Below are positions 50,053 to 62,091 of a stretch of 64,000 nucleotides of DNA, in pieces. The stretch is taken from NCBI GenBank assembly GCA_029891345.1, contig CM056994.1:138654457-138718456 (forward strand). Direction: 5' to 3'. Origin of the DNA: Dryococelus australis (lineage: Eukaryota; Arthropoda; Insecta; Phasmatodea; Phasmatidae). Each line of letters begins with the position of its first letter. The stretch's first letter is position 1. Position numbers and translations under genes: made by a program. Under the pieces are notes generated by a model that saw nothing but the letters and a program-made list of their open reading frames with translations, had not been told where the DNA came from and did not search any database.

Positions 50053-50734
50053 GATATGAGCAAATATGAGCAGTCGGGTAATATGAGCAACTATAACCTC
50101 TTTGGCAAAGATGTTGCTAGAGAATTTTTGTAACAGCCAAGAATTAGTGGCAACACTGCTCTATTACATGCTTTTGTTTTGTGAATGAGTTTTAGGACGC
50201 CAGCTCGTCTTGAAATCATTTTTGTTGGCAGTGAGGTAAGAATGTTTTATTTGATTGTTTATTATAGGGCTGTTAGTTAAATTTTGTGTAAATAAAAAGG
50301 GACAAAATATATGGCGCAAAACTTAAATGAAAATGTAGATTTCGTGCATGAAACGATTGTCTCCGCTCTTCTTTTCCATGTTAATTGAGTCGAGGTTTTG
50401 GTTATTCTGCAGTGTGCTGCACTCTATAAAATAAATTTATATCGAAAGTGTAATATGAGAAAGCACGATCAGGGTAATACGGCCAGCTGTTTTTCACTGC
50501 GAGTTATATGAGCAAGTAATAAATAGCTACCATATTATCTTAAAAATCATGTGTAGGTTGAACATTTTCATATACTCCAGACACGACACTGTTCAAATTG
50601 TACGGAAAAAAAAATGTAGTCAGTGAAACATAATACTGAATGTATTGGACTAATCGTATTTTGTAAATACAGGACCATTGTAGATTGGGCACAAACGTCG
50701 CTAAATGAACAAAAATGAAATTAAAATCTATGTA

Positions 50735-51243
50735 CTGAAGAAGTCATTACTGAGCACATAAAATACCTGTCGAAGTATTGCTTTTCTCATAACAGAGCGC
50801 AGTTACTGGCACTAGCAATTAATACATCTGAAAAATTGGGAATAATGCATAGGTTTAGTAAGGAAGAAGGTCTGGCAGGTTGGGACTAGCTGCAGAGCTT
50901 CATCAAGCTTCATCCTGATCTCTCAATACGAAAGGAAGAAAATATTTCAATTAAACGTGCCCTGTCTATGAGCAAATCAGAAGTTGGACTTTTCTTTGAC
51001 CTCTTTGAGGATAAGATGGGTGAGTTGAATCTGACTAATAAAGCTGACAGAATCTTTAACATTAATGAGAGTGGGTTTCAACTTAACACTAGGCCTAATA
51101 CTGTCTTTGCATTAAAAGGACGTAGGGTCGTTCACATAATTTCTCTGAAAGAGAAGGGAGAAACTATTGCTTTGGTAGCTTGCTTCAATGTGTCTGTTAA
51201 TTACCTTCCTTCCTGCATTGTAATGAATGGCAAAGGTACAGTG
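50735..51243 (+). pseudogene. pogo/Tigger-like transposase, 5' part
   Basis: The + frame from about 50,735 reads EEVITEHIKYLSKYCFSHNR, LAINTSEKLGIMHRFSKEEG, then (after one stop in place of Trp) LQSFIKLHPDLSIRKEE. This is a CENP-B-type helix-turn-helix that binds element ends. The DDE nuclease domain follows (NKADRIFNINESGFQLN, KGRRVVHIISLKEKGETIAL). The first catalytic Asp, normally in a NVDETG-like motif, is Asn here (NINESG). The reading frame ends abruptly at 51,243 where the gypsy LTR begins and is picked up again at 58,783. The N-terminal psq-type HTH was not found. Confidence 0.75.
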
Positions 51244-51894
51244 TGCTGTGGCCTCTCCTGGAGGGAGCAGGCCATGCATTTACTAGTGGGATCAAGGTAA
51301 CTCAAAAATAAAGCACTCGTATACAAAATACTACTTTTATTAACGACTAATAAAATACAAATAAGCCTCAAGTAGGCTCTTCAATCTCCGTCAAGGAACT
51401 ATACAATACAATAGAAATTTGCAAGTCTACTTCGCCATTTCACTTCACAGGGGCGCTTATGGCCTTAATTAAGTTTGGAATATATTAATTTAGTTGCTGA
51501 TAAACAGTGCTTGTATAGAGCTTAAGCCGTTGCAAATCACGCGCCCTATCGTGCCTTACGTCGCCCTACCAGGGATTCAATATTTGCCCTTTGTCTCGTC
51601 GCAGTAGCATAGCTCTCTCGACGATGGGCTCTCGTCTGGCGTCGATGGCGGACCACATGCTGTGGTCCTCTCGTCTGGGCGTCTCACGGGCAGCGCCTCC
51701 AGCAGCAGCAGGCAAGATGGTGCCCAGAGTCTCCAGCGCCCTGAGCTTACATACGACCTGTATGACATCGTGCTCATTCCCCCGGAATTTGTTATTTAAA
51801 ACAGCGGCTCAGCTGGCCGAGGTCGCCCCACACCTCGCCTCCGTGCGACACTGGACTACCCTCGCAGGAGCTGGTCCCAACATGACCCTCTCTC
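51244..51894 (-). repeat. 3' LTR of nested - strand Ty3/gypsy element
   Basis: About 650 bases match 58,130-58,782, for example ATAAAGCACTCGTATACA, TAGGCTCTTCAATCTCC, CGCCCTACCAGGGATTCAAT and CCCCCGGAATTTGTTATTTA. On the - strand the LTR starts TGTTGGGACC after a purine tract (aagagagaggg), as in the + strand element at 12,566. Confidence 0.85.
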
Positions 51895-54000
51895 TTACGA
51901 GCGTCCAGATGCCCTCGTCTGGAGTATGGGTGGTACATTGCAGGGGATCTGCCAGGTCAGGTCAGGTGGTTGTTTCAAGAGGTGACATAGCTGCGTCTAG
52001 GGCATCCAATCCCTGGTGGAACTGTGGAGCCCGCCGGAAAGAGCTGTTGTGAAACCGTTGTGCTAAAGTTGAATTCGTGTCTAATTGTAGGACATCTTAA
52101 CCCCCCACAATTCGGCGACTCATAAGGTGGTATCAGGCACGTAGGGTCGGGCTTGCGTTATATGAGCGGCAGCCTGTGGCAATGCTAAACTACTGTTGTT
52201 ATATTCTTTTCATAGCCGATATAGCAGAGTTGATGCATTATATACAGTCGGCTTAAAGAAATATGACCCTATGTTAAAATATTTTTACACTTTTTAATAT
52301 CACTTGTGATTTTTTGTCATATGGTTTTAAGTTAAGATATCAATTTTACACTCTAATTGACTGGAACGTGGTACAATATATACATTTAGCTTATAATGTT
52401 ATGACTTTTTACTTTGTGTTGCCAGAATATAAGTTAGTTCATAACATAGTAATGTATTCTACTCAGTCATATTATGATAATTTGTGTACATTTTTGTGGT
52501 TCCCTAACTCATATTTGTACAGAATTGTCTGGGTTTCGACATCAATATTTTACATTACACTTGTTTTTTAAATTGTAACAAAATCAATAAATAGCTACTT
52601 CTGACAGCATTTTGTGCCGGCACCTTACTTTAGTGGTCGGTCACTATTGCTTTGTGTTGGTTACTGGGGTAGGGAAGGGTACTGCTCGACTCCGCTGTAG
52701 ACTAAAGACTCCCTTAAAAATCAAATATGCTTGTTAACCCGGCGTCGAACACATGAGGGTGATGATTGTGAGTAGAGCACTCTGAAAACGTAACATTCGC
52801 CAATAGCATTGTTATTTCATACTAAGTATTTTTAAATTTTACTAATAAATATATTAGTTCCTGTGTATTATATAATTACACGAAACCCTTTTCTTTCCAT
52901 TTTGTGATCTGACTTTACATGTTGTATGAAAATAATAACATATATTTTTCTCTTTCTCCATATGTTAAAATTTTTCATAGTGAGCCGTGATGACATTCTA
53001 ATTTACAATTTTGCATACACCTTTACATACTTAACCATACCCAAGATTACAAAACAATGTTTCTTATAGTATATGGTCCCCCCGAGCTTACTTATATGGC
53101 GAGTGTTTCCACCCGGCTGTGATTGCGCCTAAATGCATTCTAGAGCATGAAAAAGGTACCTTGGCTAGAGGAATGCATAAGTGCTACACTCTACCCATTC
53201 ATTGTCTCGCTAATGTGACTGCTGTTGCGACATTAAGGTCAGCGCTTCTGTCTTTGTCGACTAGGTATCGCAGAGTTTTCCTATAATTTGCAGTGCTATA
53301 TACTTTGCATGCCGTGCCGGGATAGTGCGCTGTGCTACTGAGCGACATATTTTTATGTATAATGGCCTTTTTACATAGCTCATATGAAAGAGAACTATGC
53401 CTTTATTTGATGCACTTGTTTTTCGTCTAACTTGTAACCTTCTATGCTCCTCAAGCCTCAAAGTGCCTTATTACTAGTTTCAGGTAATGTGTATGCCCGT
53501 GCTTTGTATTTCATATTATTTGTGTCACAAAACTAAGAAATTTCCTCGCTTTCTGACTAACAGCTTCGAGGAAGCTGTTGTACTTACTGATCTTTCTGCC
53601 TAAGTGATAACTTTTTCACTTTAAAGTAGTGCTGCTTTGGCCATATTGTTCATTAGTATAGCAATTTTTATCAACTTATAATAAATGCCTACTAGCATTT
53701 TAGTCAGAATTATAATAGTGAGACAGGTGACGTAACTATAGTACCTTAGTTAAACTGTGCCTACATTTAAGATGAAGTATTTTTTTCAATTTTGTGTTTC
53801 TTTCATTATAAAATATTACCGCTACTGCCTTAAAACAAGTAAGGAAGCAATTTTTCTGTTTGTGCTATATTATTAAATACTTTCACCTGAACCACCCTTG
53901 GGTGAGCTCGCTGTCTCTTGACTCGTATGCTGCATCTGAAACAAAAGGTAGGGAAAAAAAAGACACTTAATAAACACAGGTGATTACATTAAAACAAACA
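51895..54000 (-). other. Degraded 3' part of the nested gypsy element
   Basis: Integrase should lie here but nothing recognisable remains. The first 200 bases next to the LTR are GC-rich; the rest is AT-rich. Frames present (for example 52,314-52,571 + and 53,461-53,261 -) look like chance. Confidence 0.4.
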
Positions 54001-54009
54001 AATGTGATT

Positions 54010-54960
54010 ACATTACACTCTTTGCACCCTGGAATCTCTTGCATCAGTACTGTGCCTATCGCTGTCTGAGACGCATTGCATGCTAGTATAGTATGACGGT
54101 CATCCTGAAACTTTGCTAGTATCGGCAGATTTAATAGGGCTAATTTTAGCTTAATAAATGCTATCTAGTGTTCTTCTTTCCATGTAAATGGTGTTGAATA
54201 TCTTATGATATCTGTAAGTGTTTCTGCTAATTTGGCATAATTAAGTATATACCTTTGTAGGTATGATGTCAACTCCAAAAACATGCATAACTTTTTAAGG
54301 TTTTTGGGTGGGGCCATTTGATATATTGCCTCGTTTTTAACAGGGTCCATTCGAATCCCTTCTGGTGTTATATAGTGACCTAGCATCTTAATCTCTTGTT
54401 CTGCGAAGTGACATTATTTTCATTAATTTTGATGTTTGATTTGCATAGTCCTTCCATGACTTTTCGAATGTTGTATATGTGTTTTTGAAAAGAATTGCCT
54501 AAAATGAAAATGTCTCTGTATGTTACTCTTGTGTTCCAAGCAGAGGGGCCAGAGCATAATGCCCAGGAAATTTTGAAAGTAGTTTGGGCTTGTGGCCAAC
54601 CCCATAGGCATACAAGCATACTTGTATAAACCAATACCATCCACACTAAAGACAAGTTTTTCCCTATCTTGTTCCCTTACTGGGATGGCATAAAACCCGC
54701 TGAACATATCTATAGAAGAATTGCACTTGGAATGTTTCAAGGTATTAATTATATCTTCAGTTCTAGGGATGGGGTATTGAACATTTTTAAGATGTTGATT
54801 GAGTAGCCTAAAGTGCGTTAATAATTTTATGCTGCCCTGGGTTTGTTTCCTACAAGGCTTGGCGTGGCGTAAGGTGATTCAGAAGGGGTGATTATCTACA
54901 TGTCGGGAATCTGCTGGATTTGTTCCAGTAATTGTTCATGCAGCTGGGGATTTATTCTGT
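54010..54960 (-). pseudogene. pol: Ty3/gypsy reverse transcriptase and RNase H start
   Basis: On the - strand: SIDMFSGFYAIPVREQDREK (first catalytic Asp in SIDMF), GLYKYACMPMGLATSPNYF, then in a shifted frame TYRDIFILGNSF, where the YxDD box reads YRDI and has lost its second Asp. Next comes LGHYITPEGIRMDPVK with FLELTSYLQRYILNYAKLAE (54,386-54,165). The start of RNase H follows (PILAKFQDDRHTILACNAS), whose first catalytic Asp is Asn. Order and spacing are normal, but frame breaks and active-site losses show it is dead. Confidence 0.8.
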
Positions 54961-55320
54961 GTGGTCCGGTATGAATCGGTTTTGTTGTTGATAATTTGCT
55001 TGGCTCGGATTGTCTAGTGCTTCAATTTTGTTAATGTAATATTCTATGAAATATTTTATTTCATAATATAGTTTATTTGTGTTTATAGTAATCTCAATTA
55101 TGCCTTTGTTATGGTATGAGTGTAAATATATTGACATTGTCTTTGGTGAATACTGGCACTTTGTTGTATCTTTTGATAAAGTCCACTCCCAATTTAAAGT
55201 CCAGTTTTAAATTGTCAATGAGTTGGAAATCTTGGTTTAAATTGTATCCTGCGTTATTTATATTTAGGTTTGTTTGGTATTTAGGTATTTCGATGTCTGT
55301 TTTGGCCTCCACTAATGAAA
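54961..55320 (-). pseudogene. Ty3/gypsy protease C-terminal part
   Basis: A - strand frame (55,312-55,109) has LKLDFKLGVDFIKRYNKVPV, which parallels the NTILGVDFIKKY phrase after the protease DTG of the + strand element at 15.7-15.9 kb. The DTG itself was not found upstream. Position between gag and reverse transcriptase supports the call. Confidence 0.6.
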
Positions 55321-56884
55321 ATTGTTAAGTGACTGGTTGCCGATAATGTTTGTTAACAAGTGTTGTGGATATGCAAGAATGTGACCATCCCGTGTCAAAC
55401 AATGGGTTATAAGAGCTTCTCTTGAGCCGTACAAGGATGTGCAGCATCCACGTTTGCACATATCTCGTGCGACATTCGTCCTTGTCAGTCAGTGGGGCTT
55501 GGATGTTATTGTGTCTCAGTTTCTCTTTGTCATCATCACCACTGTTTTCTGTGTTTGTGTTATTTGTAGAATGTTGTGAGTTGTTAGTATCAGTTAACGG
55601 TATGCCTACGTTTAACTTTGGTTAAACCAAAATGTCTTTTAAAATTATTTTATCTGTCCTTTATGTTTGTATTGAAATATTCCATTTTATATGGAAAGAC
55701 TGGGCATTTCCTGGCTCGATATCCTTGGTAAAAGCACACGGCACATGTCATGGCTGCCAGCGACCGCAGTCCAGTGAACGTCATGCATGCACTGATGCCA
55801 CGATCGTGCTGACGCATGAATTACATGGGCCTGACCTCGGCTTGCCACACCGCTTCCAGTGTGTCTACCGTATTGGCTTTCACAGGCACTGTGTTTTGGT
55901 GATGTGATGCAGTGTCTTTGTGTGTGGTGTCGGGATTCCCCTGTTTGTCCCTTGACCTGCATTTTTGAGCTTTGAAGGTGATACTTGACATCCCAGTTCT
56001 GATGATACCACATTTGGTTCGTTCCTGTGTTACTTGACTTTTATATACCTGGGGTTGTTGAAATTTCCCTGGATGCGAATTCAATTTAGCAATTTCTGTG
56101 TACGATCACGTCGGAATCCCTTTACTGAAAGTGCCTCGCAGGTGTTGATTACACATTTTACTTTCGCATTGTGAGAGATGGTTCTTTGTATGTGTCTTTC
56201 CAGGCACCTTTCGACCCGCAGGCGGTCATGAATTTCCCATGCATCTCTTAAGGACCCTGCCTGATGGTTTCATACATTAACATGTTTTTGCATACAATGT
56301 TTCCACAGGTGTTGTATTTGTGCCTGTTGTGTCCTTAAGGGGCCTGTCTGTTTGTGTGATGTGTATGCGAATTGGATGTGGCATTTCTGTCTTCTGTATT
56401 GTTCGCTTCTCTGTGGCCTGTATAGTTATGTGTGAGATTCTTTTCTGATGTGAATTGGTATAGTGCAATGGGTGGGGTGTTTGTATTGTTTTTGAAAAGG
56501 GTTTATGTGTGTTTGAGAGTCTTCTTGTACTAATGTGTCAGTGTTCTATTTGGTCAGTTCTTGTTCTAATCGGGCTAACTGACTATTCAATGTATTTATT
56601 TCGGTTTGAAGTGCTGTGTTTTAACTGTCTGTGTTCCTGTTCTCCATGAGTTGGTTGTGATTGTGTAGCACAAACTCAAAATTTTTCAAATTCGGGAACA
56701 GCTGTTCCAGTGTGTCGTTCTGGAGTGGTGTCAGTTTATGTGAAATTTATGGTAATGTAGATCTTCAAATGATTTTAATGAAGTCATACACTGGCAAGTT
56801 GTACTTACATTAATTTTTATAAAACATCAGATTTTCTACATGAGCGTGAGAGCTTTCACGTGGTTTTTGTTTTGTGTTGTACAG
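55321..56884 (-). other. Degraded gag-pol linker
   Basis: Between protease and gag, with several threonine-, histidine- and proline-rich - strand frames (56,013-55,687; 56,084-55,821; 56,468-56,277). They probably represent the nucleocapsid and linker, shifted by indels. No zinc knuckle could be named with confidence. Confidence 0.4.
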
Positions 56885-57397
56885 TTATTTGGTGTATCTG
56901 TCAATTTCATTTAAGGGGGTGAAAACTGATTTTAATTTGTTTTCTACCTGCAGCCATGTTAACTCTTCTGTGTGAGAGTAGTGCAAGTTTCTGTATGCTT
57001 GTTGTTTAGCAGTGTATCGCAAGTAAAGTGCAATATGGCTGCATTTTTTGCTTTCTGACCACACATTTATGTCACTTGCTGAGTTATATGTGTTCAGAAA
57101 TTCTTTAATGTCTTCATCCTTGTCCCCTGTAAATGTGGGAATGGCTTCAGCAAAGTTTATATTTATTTGAGATGGCTGTTGTGTTTTAGGGGGTGACAGT
57201 AATTGTGGCATATCAGTAGTTTCATTAATGTTGGGTGGTTGAGGGGTGTGTGTCGTTTCAGCCGAGGAACACACATAGTGGTGTTCTGGGTTTTCATTTA
57301 TATTGATGTAGATGTGCTTGGTGGGCGGGATTGAAATTAAAAATGGCTGTGTTGTCTGTAGTGATTGTAATGGGTGGAGTCGCAGATACCTGCTCAA
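56885..57397 (-). pseudogene. gag: Ty3/gypsy gag fragment (largest open piece)
   Basis: A 170-codon - strand frame contains FAEAIPTFTGDKDEDIKEFL, SASDINVWSESKKCSHIAL and LQVENKLKSVFTPLNEIDRY. These align in order with the gag of the + strand element (VSEFLEEFKADSDMSGW, KLRNIFTPREESEKY). A proline- and threonine-rich N-terminal part precedes the capsid. It lies next to the 5' LTR at 58,130, as expected. Confidence 0.7.
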
Positions 57398-58129
57398 GCT
57401 TGTTTGTTACAAGGTATATTCACTGGTGTCTGAGAAGGAATTATCGAGTGCCGACTATTGTTGTGTAGATGCTGTGTTTAAATATTCAGGTAGGGTTGTA
57501 AGTTGTCTTGTTAATTCGTTTTGTGGTTCCTCTAATGTGCGCTCAGCTTCACTTGGGCTGATTGTTACTGTTTTAATGAATTTTGTTAGTTTCTTGGACG
57601 TTGATTAGCCTTGTTTGTTCAGGCTTCATGTTAGAGTAGTGTATTGTAGGGTTTTCTGTGTAACATATGAGGTACACTCTCAATAATAAGGCAAGATTTC
57701 CTATTCTCTACAATTTCCACATATGCCACACAGTTGTGGAAATTTGCAAAAGCGAATTTTGCAATATGGTGTGAAGAGTGGATCTATGTTTTAAACATGC
57801 ATTAATTTCTTTAAGCAAGCATGCACACTTATTCTAAGGCATAAACTGGGCGACTGTTCGGCATAGCGGCTTTTCGATATGCGGCAACTCTGGCTCACAT
57901 GCTCTGGTGCGGCCACGAATAAAGTGCTGACTGACACAACAGTGCTGGCATGAATGAGTGCTTACTATTGCTTTGAACATTTAATACCCTGGTTGTGTAG
58001 ACACGGTCTACACAAGGGAATTGAAACACTTAGGGCAGGTGTACGGCATTACACATTTTTACAATTGTCACTATTTTCATTTAATTTTACTTTAAGGGGT
58101 GGGTCAGAGAGCCGAGTACCTCCAGCATT
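57398..58129 (-). other. Leader of the nested gypsy element
   Basis: AT-rich sequence between the gag fragment and the LTR. The - strand directly after the LTR reads aatgctggaggtactcgg, a possible primer-binding region. A 98-codon + frame (57,312-57,608) is antisense and probably meaningless. Confidence 0.4.
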
Positions 58130-58782
58130 TGCTGTGACCTCTCCTGGGGGGAGGAGGCCACACATTTACTGGGGGATCAAGGTAATTCAAATATAAAGCA
58201 CTCGTATACATAATACTACTTTCATTATTTACTAATGAAAGACAATTAAGCTTCAATTAGGCTCTTCAATCTCCATCAAGGCACTTTACAATACAATAGC
58301 AATTCGCAAATCCAGTTTCCTGTTTCATTTCAAAGGGGCACTGATGCCCTTAATTAAGCTTGGAATAGATTTATTTCATTGCGAATAAGCAATGGTCCTA
58401 TGGAGCTTACGCTGCAACAGGGTGCAGGACCCTTGAGTCCTGCACCCTGTTGTGCCTTATGTCGCCCTACCAGGGATTCAATATTTACTCTTTTTATCGT
58501 CGCAGTAGCATAGATCTCTCGACGACGGGCTCTGGTCTGGCATCGATGGCGGACCACGGGCTGTGGTCCTCTTGTCTGGGGATCTCATGGACAGAGCCTC
58601 CGGCTGAAGCAGGTAAGATGGCTCCCAGAGCCTCCAAGCCCTGAGCTTATATACGACCTCTCTGACCTTGTGCTCCATCCCCCGGAATTTGTTATTTAAA
58701 ACAGTGGCTCAGCTGGCCAAGGTCGCGCTACGCCTCGCCTCAGTGTGATGCTGGGCTACCCTCGCAGGTGGTGGTCTCAGAA
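58130..58782 (-). repeat. 5' LTR of nested - strand Ty3/gypsy element
   Basis: Partner of 51,244-51,894, differing at many positions. The bases flanking the whole element (cagtg at 51,239-51,243 and aagtg at 58,782-58,786) look like a 4-5 base target duplication, and the transposase frame continues across when the element is subtracted. Confidence 0.8.
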
Positions 58783-59960
58783 AGTGGTTGACTTGAAGGA
58801 AAAGTTGCCAGCTGGCAGCGATATCTTTTTCAATGAACAGTCTATGTACATTAATTCACAACTGTTCTTTGTTTTCATTAAGAAGATCGTTTATTATTTC
58901 CACATCAGCAAGGATTAACCAGCCATTTTGATTTTGGAGGGGCATGATTTGCTTTGTTCTAACCCTGATATTCTGGACTTTTCTATGGAAAATTGACTTT
59001 GTATGTTGTTTTCACCATGCCATACCACTAATTGGCTTCAGCCTGCAGACAAAGGGTTATTTGCACCCTTGAAACGAGCTTATTGCGATACTTGCGATCG
59101 TTTTGTTAGGAATTACAGCAGAGCTTTTACCAAGCTGGAATTCGGAGACCTGATAAAGGAAGCCTGGGGGAGAGCTGCAACTGTTGGCCTATCATCGAAT
59201 TCGTTCTGTGCTACAGGTATGAGGCCTGTCAATCGAAATGCCATTCCTGATCATGCTTTCATTTAAGAAGTTTTTCTAGGCACAGCCCAATACTCTAGCA
59301 CTGCCAGAATCCAGTTATGTAAGCCTACTTCAAGACCACCTCAATCATCAAACCCACATGCAACAACTGGAGTTCCCCAACTTCCCCTAATAGTGCCAGC
59401 CAGTTAAGTAAGACTACTTCAGGCCCTCCTCAATGATCAACACCACATACAACTACACCTCCCCAACTTTCCTCTACTACTGCTAGCCAGTCAAGTAAGC
59501 CTTCTTCCGGCCCTCCTCAATCATCAAAACCATGTCCAACAACTACAGCTCCCCAACTTCCCTCTATCGCCAACCAAAATTCTCCAACAAAGTAGAGCCA
59601 GCAAGCTGATGAAACATCAACACCTAGAAGAACTATTAAAGCACTTTCTCCCCTTCAAATGCTTAATTGTCCAAGTTCTTCTAGAGGCAGAAATTGTGGC
59701 AAAGCAAGAGAGCTTACATCACCTGACTCGATTTCAAAAGTTAAACTTCAGGAAATGCGTTCAGGAAAGTCTAAGACAGCTCTTCCCACTGAAAAGAAGA
59801 AATTGAGAGATTCTGACTGCATTTGTCCTGTGTGTGGTGGAAAATTCACAGACGATCACCATGGTAAATAGTGGGTGAGGTGTGAACAATGTAGTGAGTG
59901 GTACCATGAAGAAAGTGTCTGTTATTTTGACTCATTATGTTTTTTTTGTGAGAACTACAA
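58783..59960 (+). pseudogene. pogo/Tigger-like transposase, 3' part with PHD-like finger
   Basis: Continues the transposase of 50,735-51,243: EKLPAGSDIFFNEQSM, FFVFIKKIV, then LILEGHDLLCSNPDIL (usual catalytic Asp is Glu) and PCHTTNWLQPADKGLFAPLK, which keeps the last Asp in the LQPxD motif. From 59,320 to 59,600 is a proline/serine/threonine stretch of near repeats (GPPQSSKP, TTTAPQLPS). The C-terminus (59,819-59,960) has CPVCGGKFTDDH, one stop, WVRCEQCSEWYHEECV and CFFCENY, a PHD-type zinc finger. Such C-terminal fingers occur in some insect pogo-related proteins. Stops near 58,916, 58,995 and 59,868 show decay. Confidence 0.75.
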
Positions 59961-60289
59961 ATAGTAGGAACAATCTTCAGTCTATGTTGATCCTATTTTG
60001 GAGCACTGAAAGCGCTTTAGTGATGATTATTTGATGTAGCTGACTTTCTGTCAAGTTAAATGTGCCTGCTCATATATGCCTAACGACCTGCTCATAATAC
60101 CCCTACTATTGGGTAATGTGAGCATCTTGTTGTTGTTCAATTTTTGTTTGTACCACGACATGACGTGATTAGGTCAAAAATACTTTTGGTATAAGTAAGC
60201 TTACACAAAAGGTTATTATTTAGTGCATTTTATAAAATATTTTAGTTCACTACTTTAATAAATGTTCCTTAATATGCTCCTATTTTCCC

Positions 60290-61710
60290 GAGTTCCCCTA
60301 TGCCTCCAGCGATCTTGAACAAGAAGGGTGTGATTAGCATGCAATTCACCAGCGACCTAATGTGATTCAAGTGGTTGTTTTGTCATGGTATATTCAAGGT
60401 GAACATCCGGAACGAGTAGACCACTACTACAAAGCCCTCGGTTTGAAATGCGATTTTCCAGATCTGAATCCCTCACACCATTGTGTCAAATCAAATTCTT
60501 CGAGAAGATCAACCCTTCTGTGTCAGTCAATGTGAAATTGCTCACCGACGAGGAGAAGTTCGTTTGTGTACGAGTTGTCAAAGAAAAAAGAAAAACAGTT
60601 TGACTTGTACTGATGACAACCTTAGATGGGAACCCCTATTATACCTACATCAAGCATTTTGAGTGTTTTGTGAGCTCACAATTGACAGCCCGTGTCCATA
60701 AGATCCATATATGTACGTGGTGCTTTACATTTTACTATGACATGTCACGAATTTCCGGGCTGATAGGGCAGCAGTGCCTGAATAAACACATGACATATTG
60801 CAAGGATAAAGCACCAGTGCGCCATAAGATGCCTAAATGTGATAAAGATGTTAGGCCACCAAATTTGAAATTCAATAAATACCATCACTTGAAGAGATTA
60901 CCGATCGTTATATATGCTGACTTCTAGGCCTTGCTCAAACCATTTTACACCTGCCAGCTGAACATCAGCCTCTCATATATGTGCTCCTACCAGAAGCGCA
61001 TGACTAACAGCTATTGTATGTACGTGCAAGCAATAATATTGTGATTCCTGAATCGCTCACCTCATCACTGCCTACACAATCAGTTCTGTATATGGGCTGG
61101 ATGCGGAGAAGCAATTCGTAGAAATGATGGTGGATATTGGCAATGGGGTCGAATATATTAATGTTACTTCAAAGCAAATGCTGTCGCTGACACAAACTAA
61201 AAATGCATGCTACTCACGGTTGATGAGATACTGCTACTGCAAATTATAGTTCATAGAAGAAAATTATAAAGTGTGTGAACATTGCCACTTCACGAGACTG
61301 TATATAGGCCCTGTAAGCACCAACTGCAATCTTCTGTGCTGAATACAGAAGAAACTTGTTGTTTTCTTCCATAACTTAACCTACGACGAGAATTTCATCA
61401 TCAGGTATTTGAGACATGATAAAAGACATTTTCATTATGCCGCAAACGAGCGCGAAAATGATCACGTTTTTGCAGCCATCTGCGATATAGATTTTCGGTG
61501 CCATTTGTTGATGTTGATACATTCAGTTTCATTGCCCCCACTTCACAATCCTTGGCCAATTGCATTCCTCCTTCAAAATTTAACGATACGAATAAGTTCT
61601 TTGGGCCTGATAAACTGTCACTCGTCTCTCACAAAGGCGTATTGCCATACGATTTATTGACAGCTGGTAGAAGTTGAATGAGTTGCAGTCGCCCCCAAAA
61701 TAATAATCCA
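60290..61710 (+). pseudogene. Polinton/Maverick DNA polymerase B, central part
   Basis: Resumes the polymerase interrupted at 50,052: PAILNKKGVISMQFTSD, GEHPERVDHYYKAL, then KFFEKINPSVSVNVKLL and YTYIKHFECFVSSQL. A zinc-binding patch (ICTWCF...CLNKHMTYC) follows, then LPIVIYADF, the start of the exonuclease domain (YADFE motif, cut by a stop). Further pieces are VCEHCHFTRLYIGP, VVFFHNLTYDENFIIRYL and SLVSHKGVLPYDLL near 61,650. At least five stops or shifts occur. The polymerase palm domain is missing beyond 61,710. The enzyme would replicate the Polinton DNA from a protein primer. Confidence 0.75.
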
Positions 61711-62090
61711 CAATCGGCTGACAGGCAACTACATCACTGCCAAAGTTACCGCTCATGATCAGGTGGTAATGGTGAGTCGTCCAGACTGCAGTGAACAGTG
61801 CTGCCAACAGTATCTACTATACGAATAACAACATTCTGTACAGTGAATCGTGTTGGTAATACTCAAAACGAACGTTTGAAATCAGCTGACTTTTTCCGAC
61901 TATATCGAGCAGTCCGAATGTCATACGACCTTTTCGTATGGCATAAATCGGACGCATAAAAGGGCCCATACTTTTATGGGGTGCTGGTTGCTAGTAGCAT
62001 TTCTCTGCCTATGGCGGAAATGTATGTGAATTATTATTCAGTTACTAATAAGTGGAGATCTGATACTTAGCATAAAAAATTCGATTTGCC
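61711..62090. other. Tail of the Polinton remnant; nothing recognisable
   Basis: Some frames may still be polymerase-derived (for example KSADFFRLYRAVRMSYDL near 61,880), but no motif could be assigned. Confidence 0.35.
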
Positions 62091-62091
62091 T

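Larger units (their letters stand above)
50053..60275 (+). mobile_element. pogo/Tigger-like DNA transposon inserted in polB
   Basis: Both ends carry repeats of ATGAGCA. GGGTAATATGAGCA at 50,076-50,089 matches the reverse complement of 60,089-60,103 (one mismatch in 14) and also recurs directly at 60,111-60,124. The polymerase homology stops just before the left end and restarts just after the right end, which defines the insertion to within some tens of bases. It encodes the split transposase and itself contains the gypsy element at 51,244-58,782. Exact tips and the TA duplication were not resolved. Confidence 0.65.

Noticed and set aside
51591-52052. 153-codon + strand frame
   Set aside because: It falls largely inside the LTR of the - strand gypsy element; the matching LTR at 58.13-58.78 kb has only a shorter, broken version, so it is a by-product of GC-rich LTR sequence.
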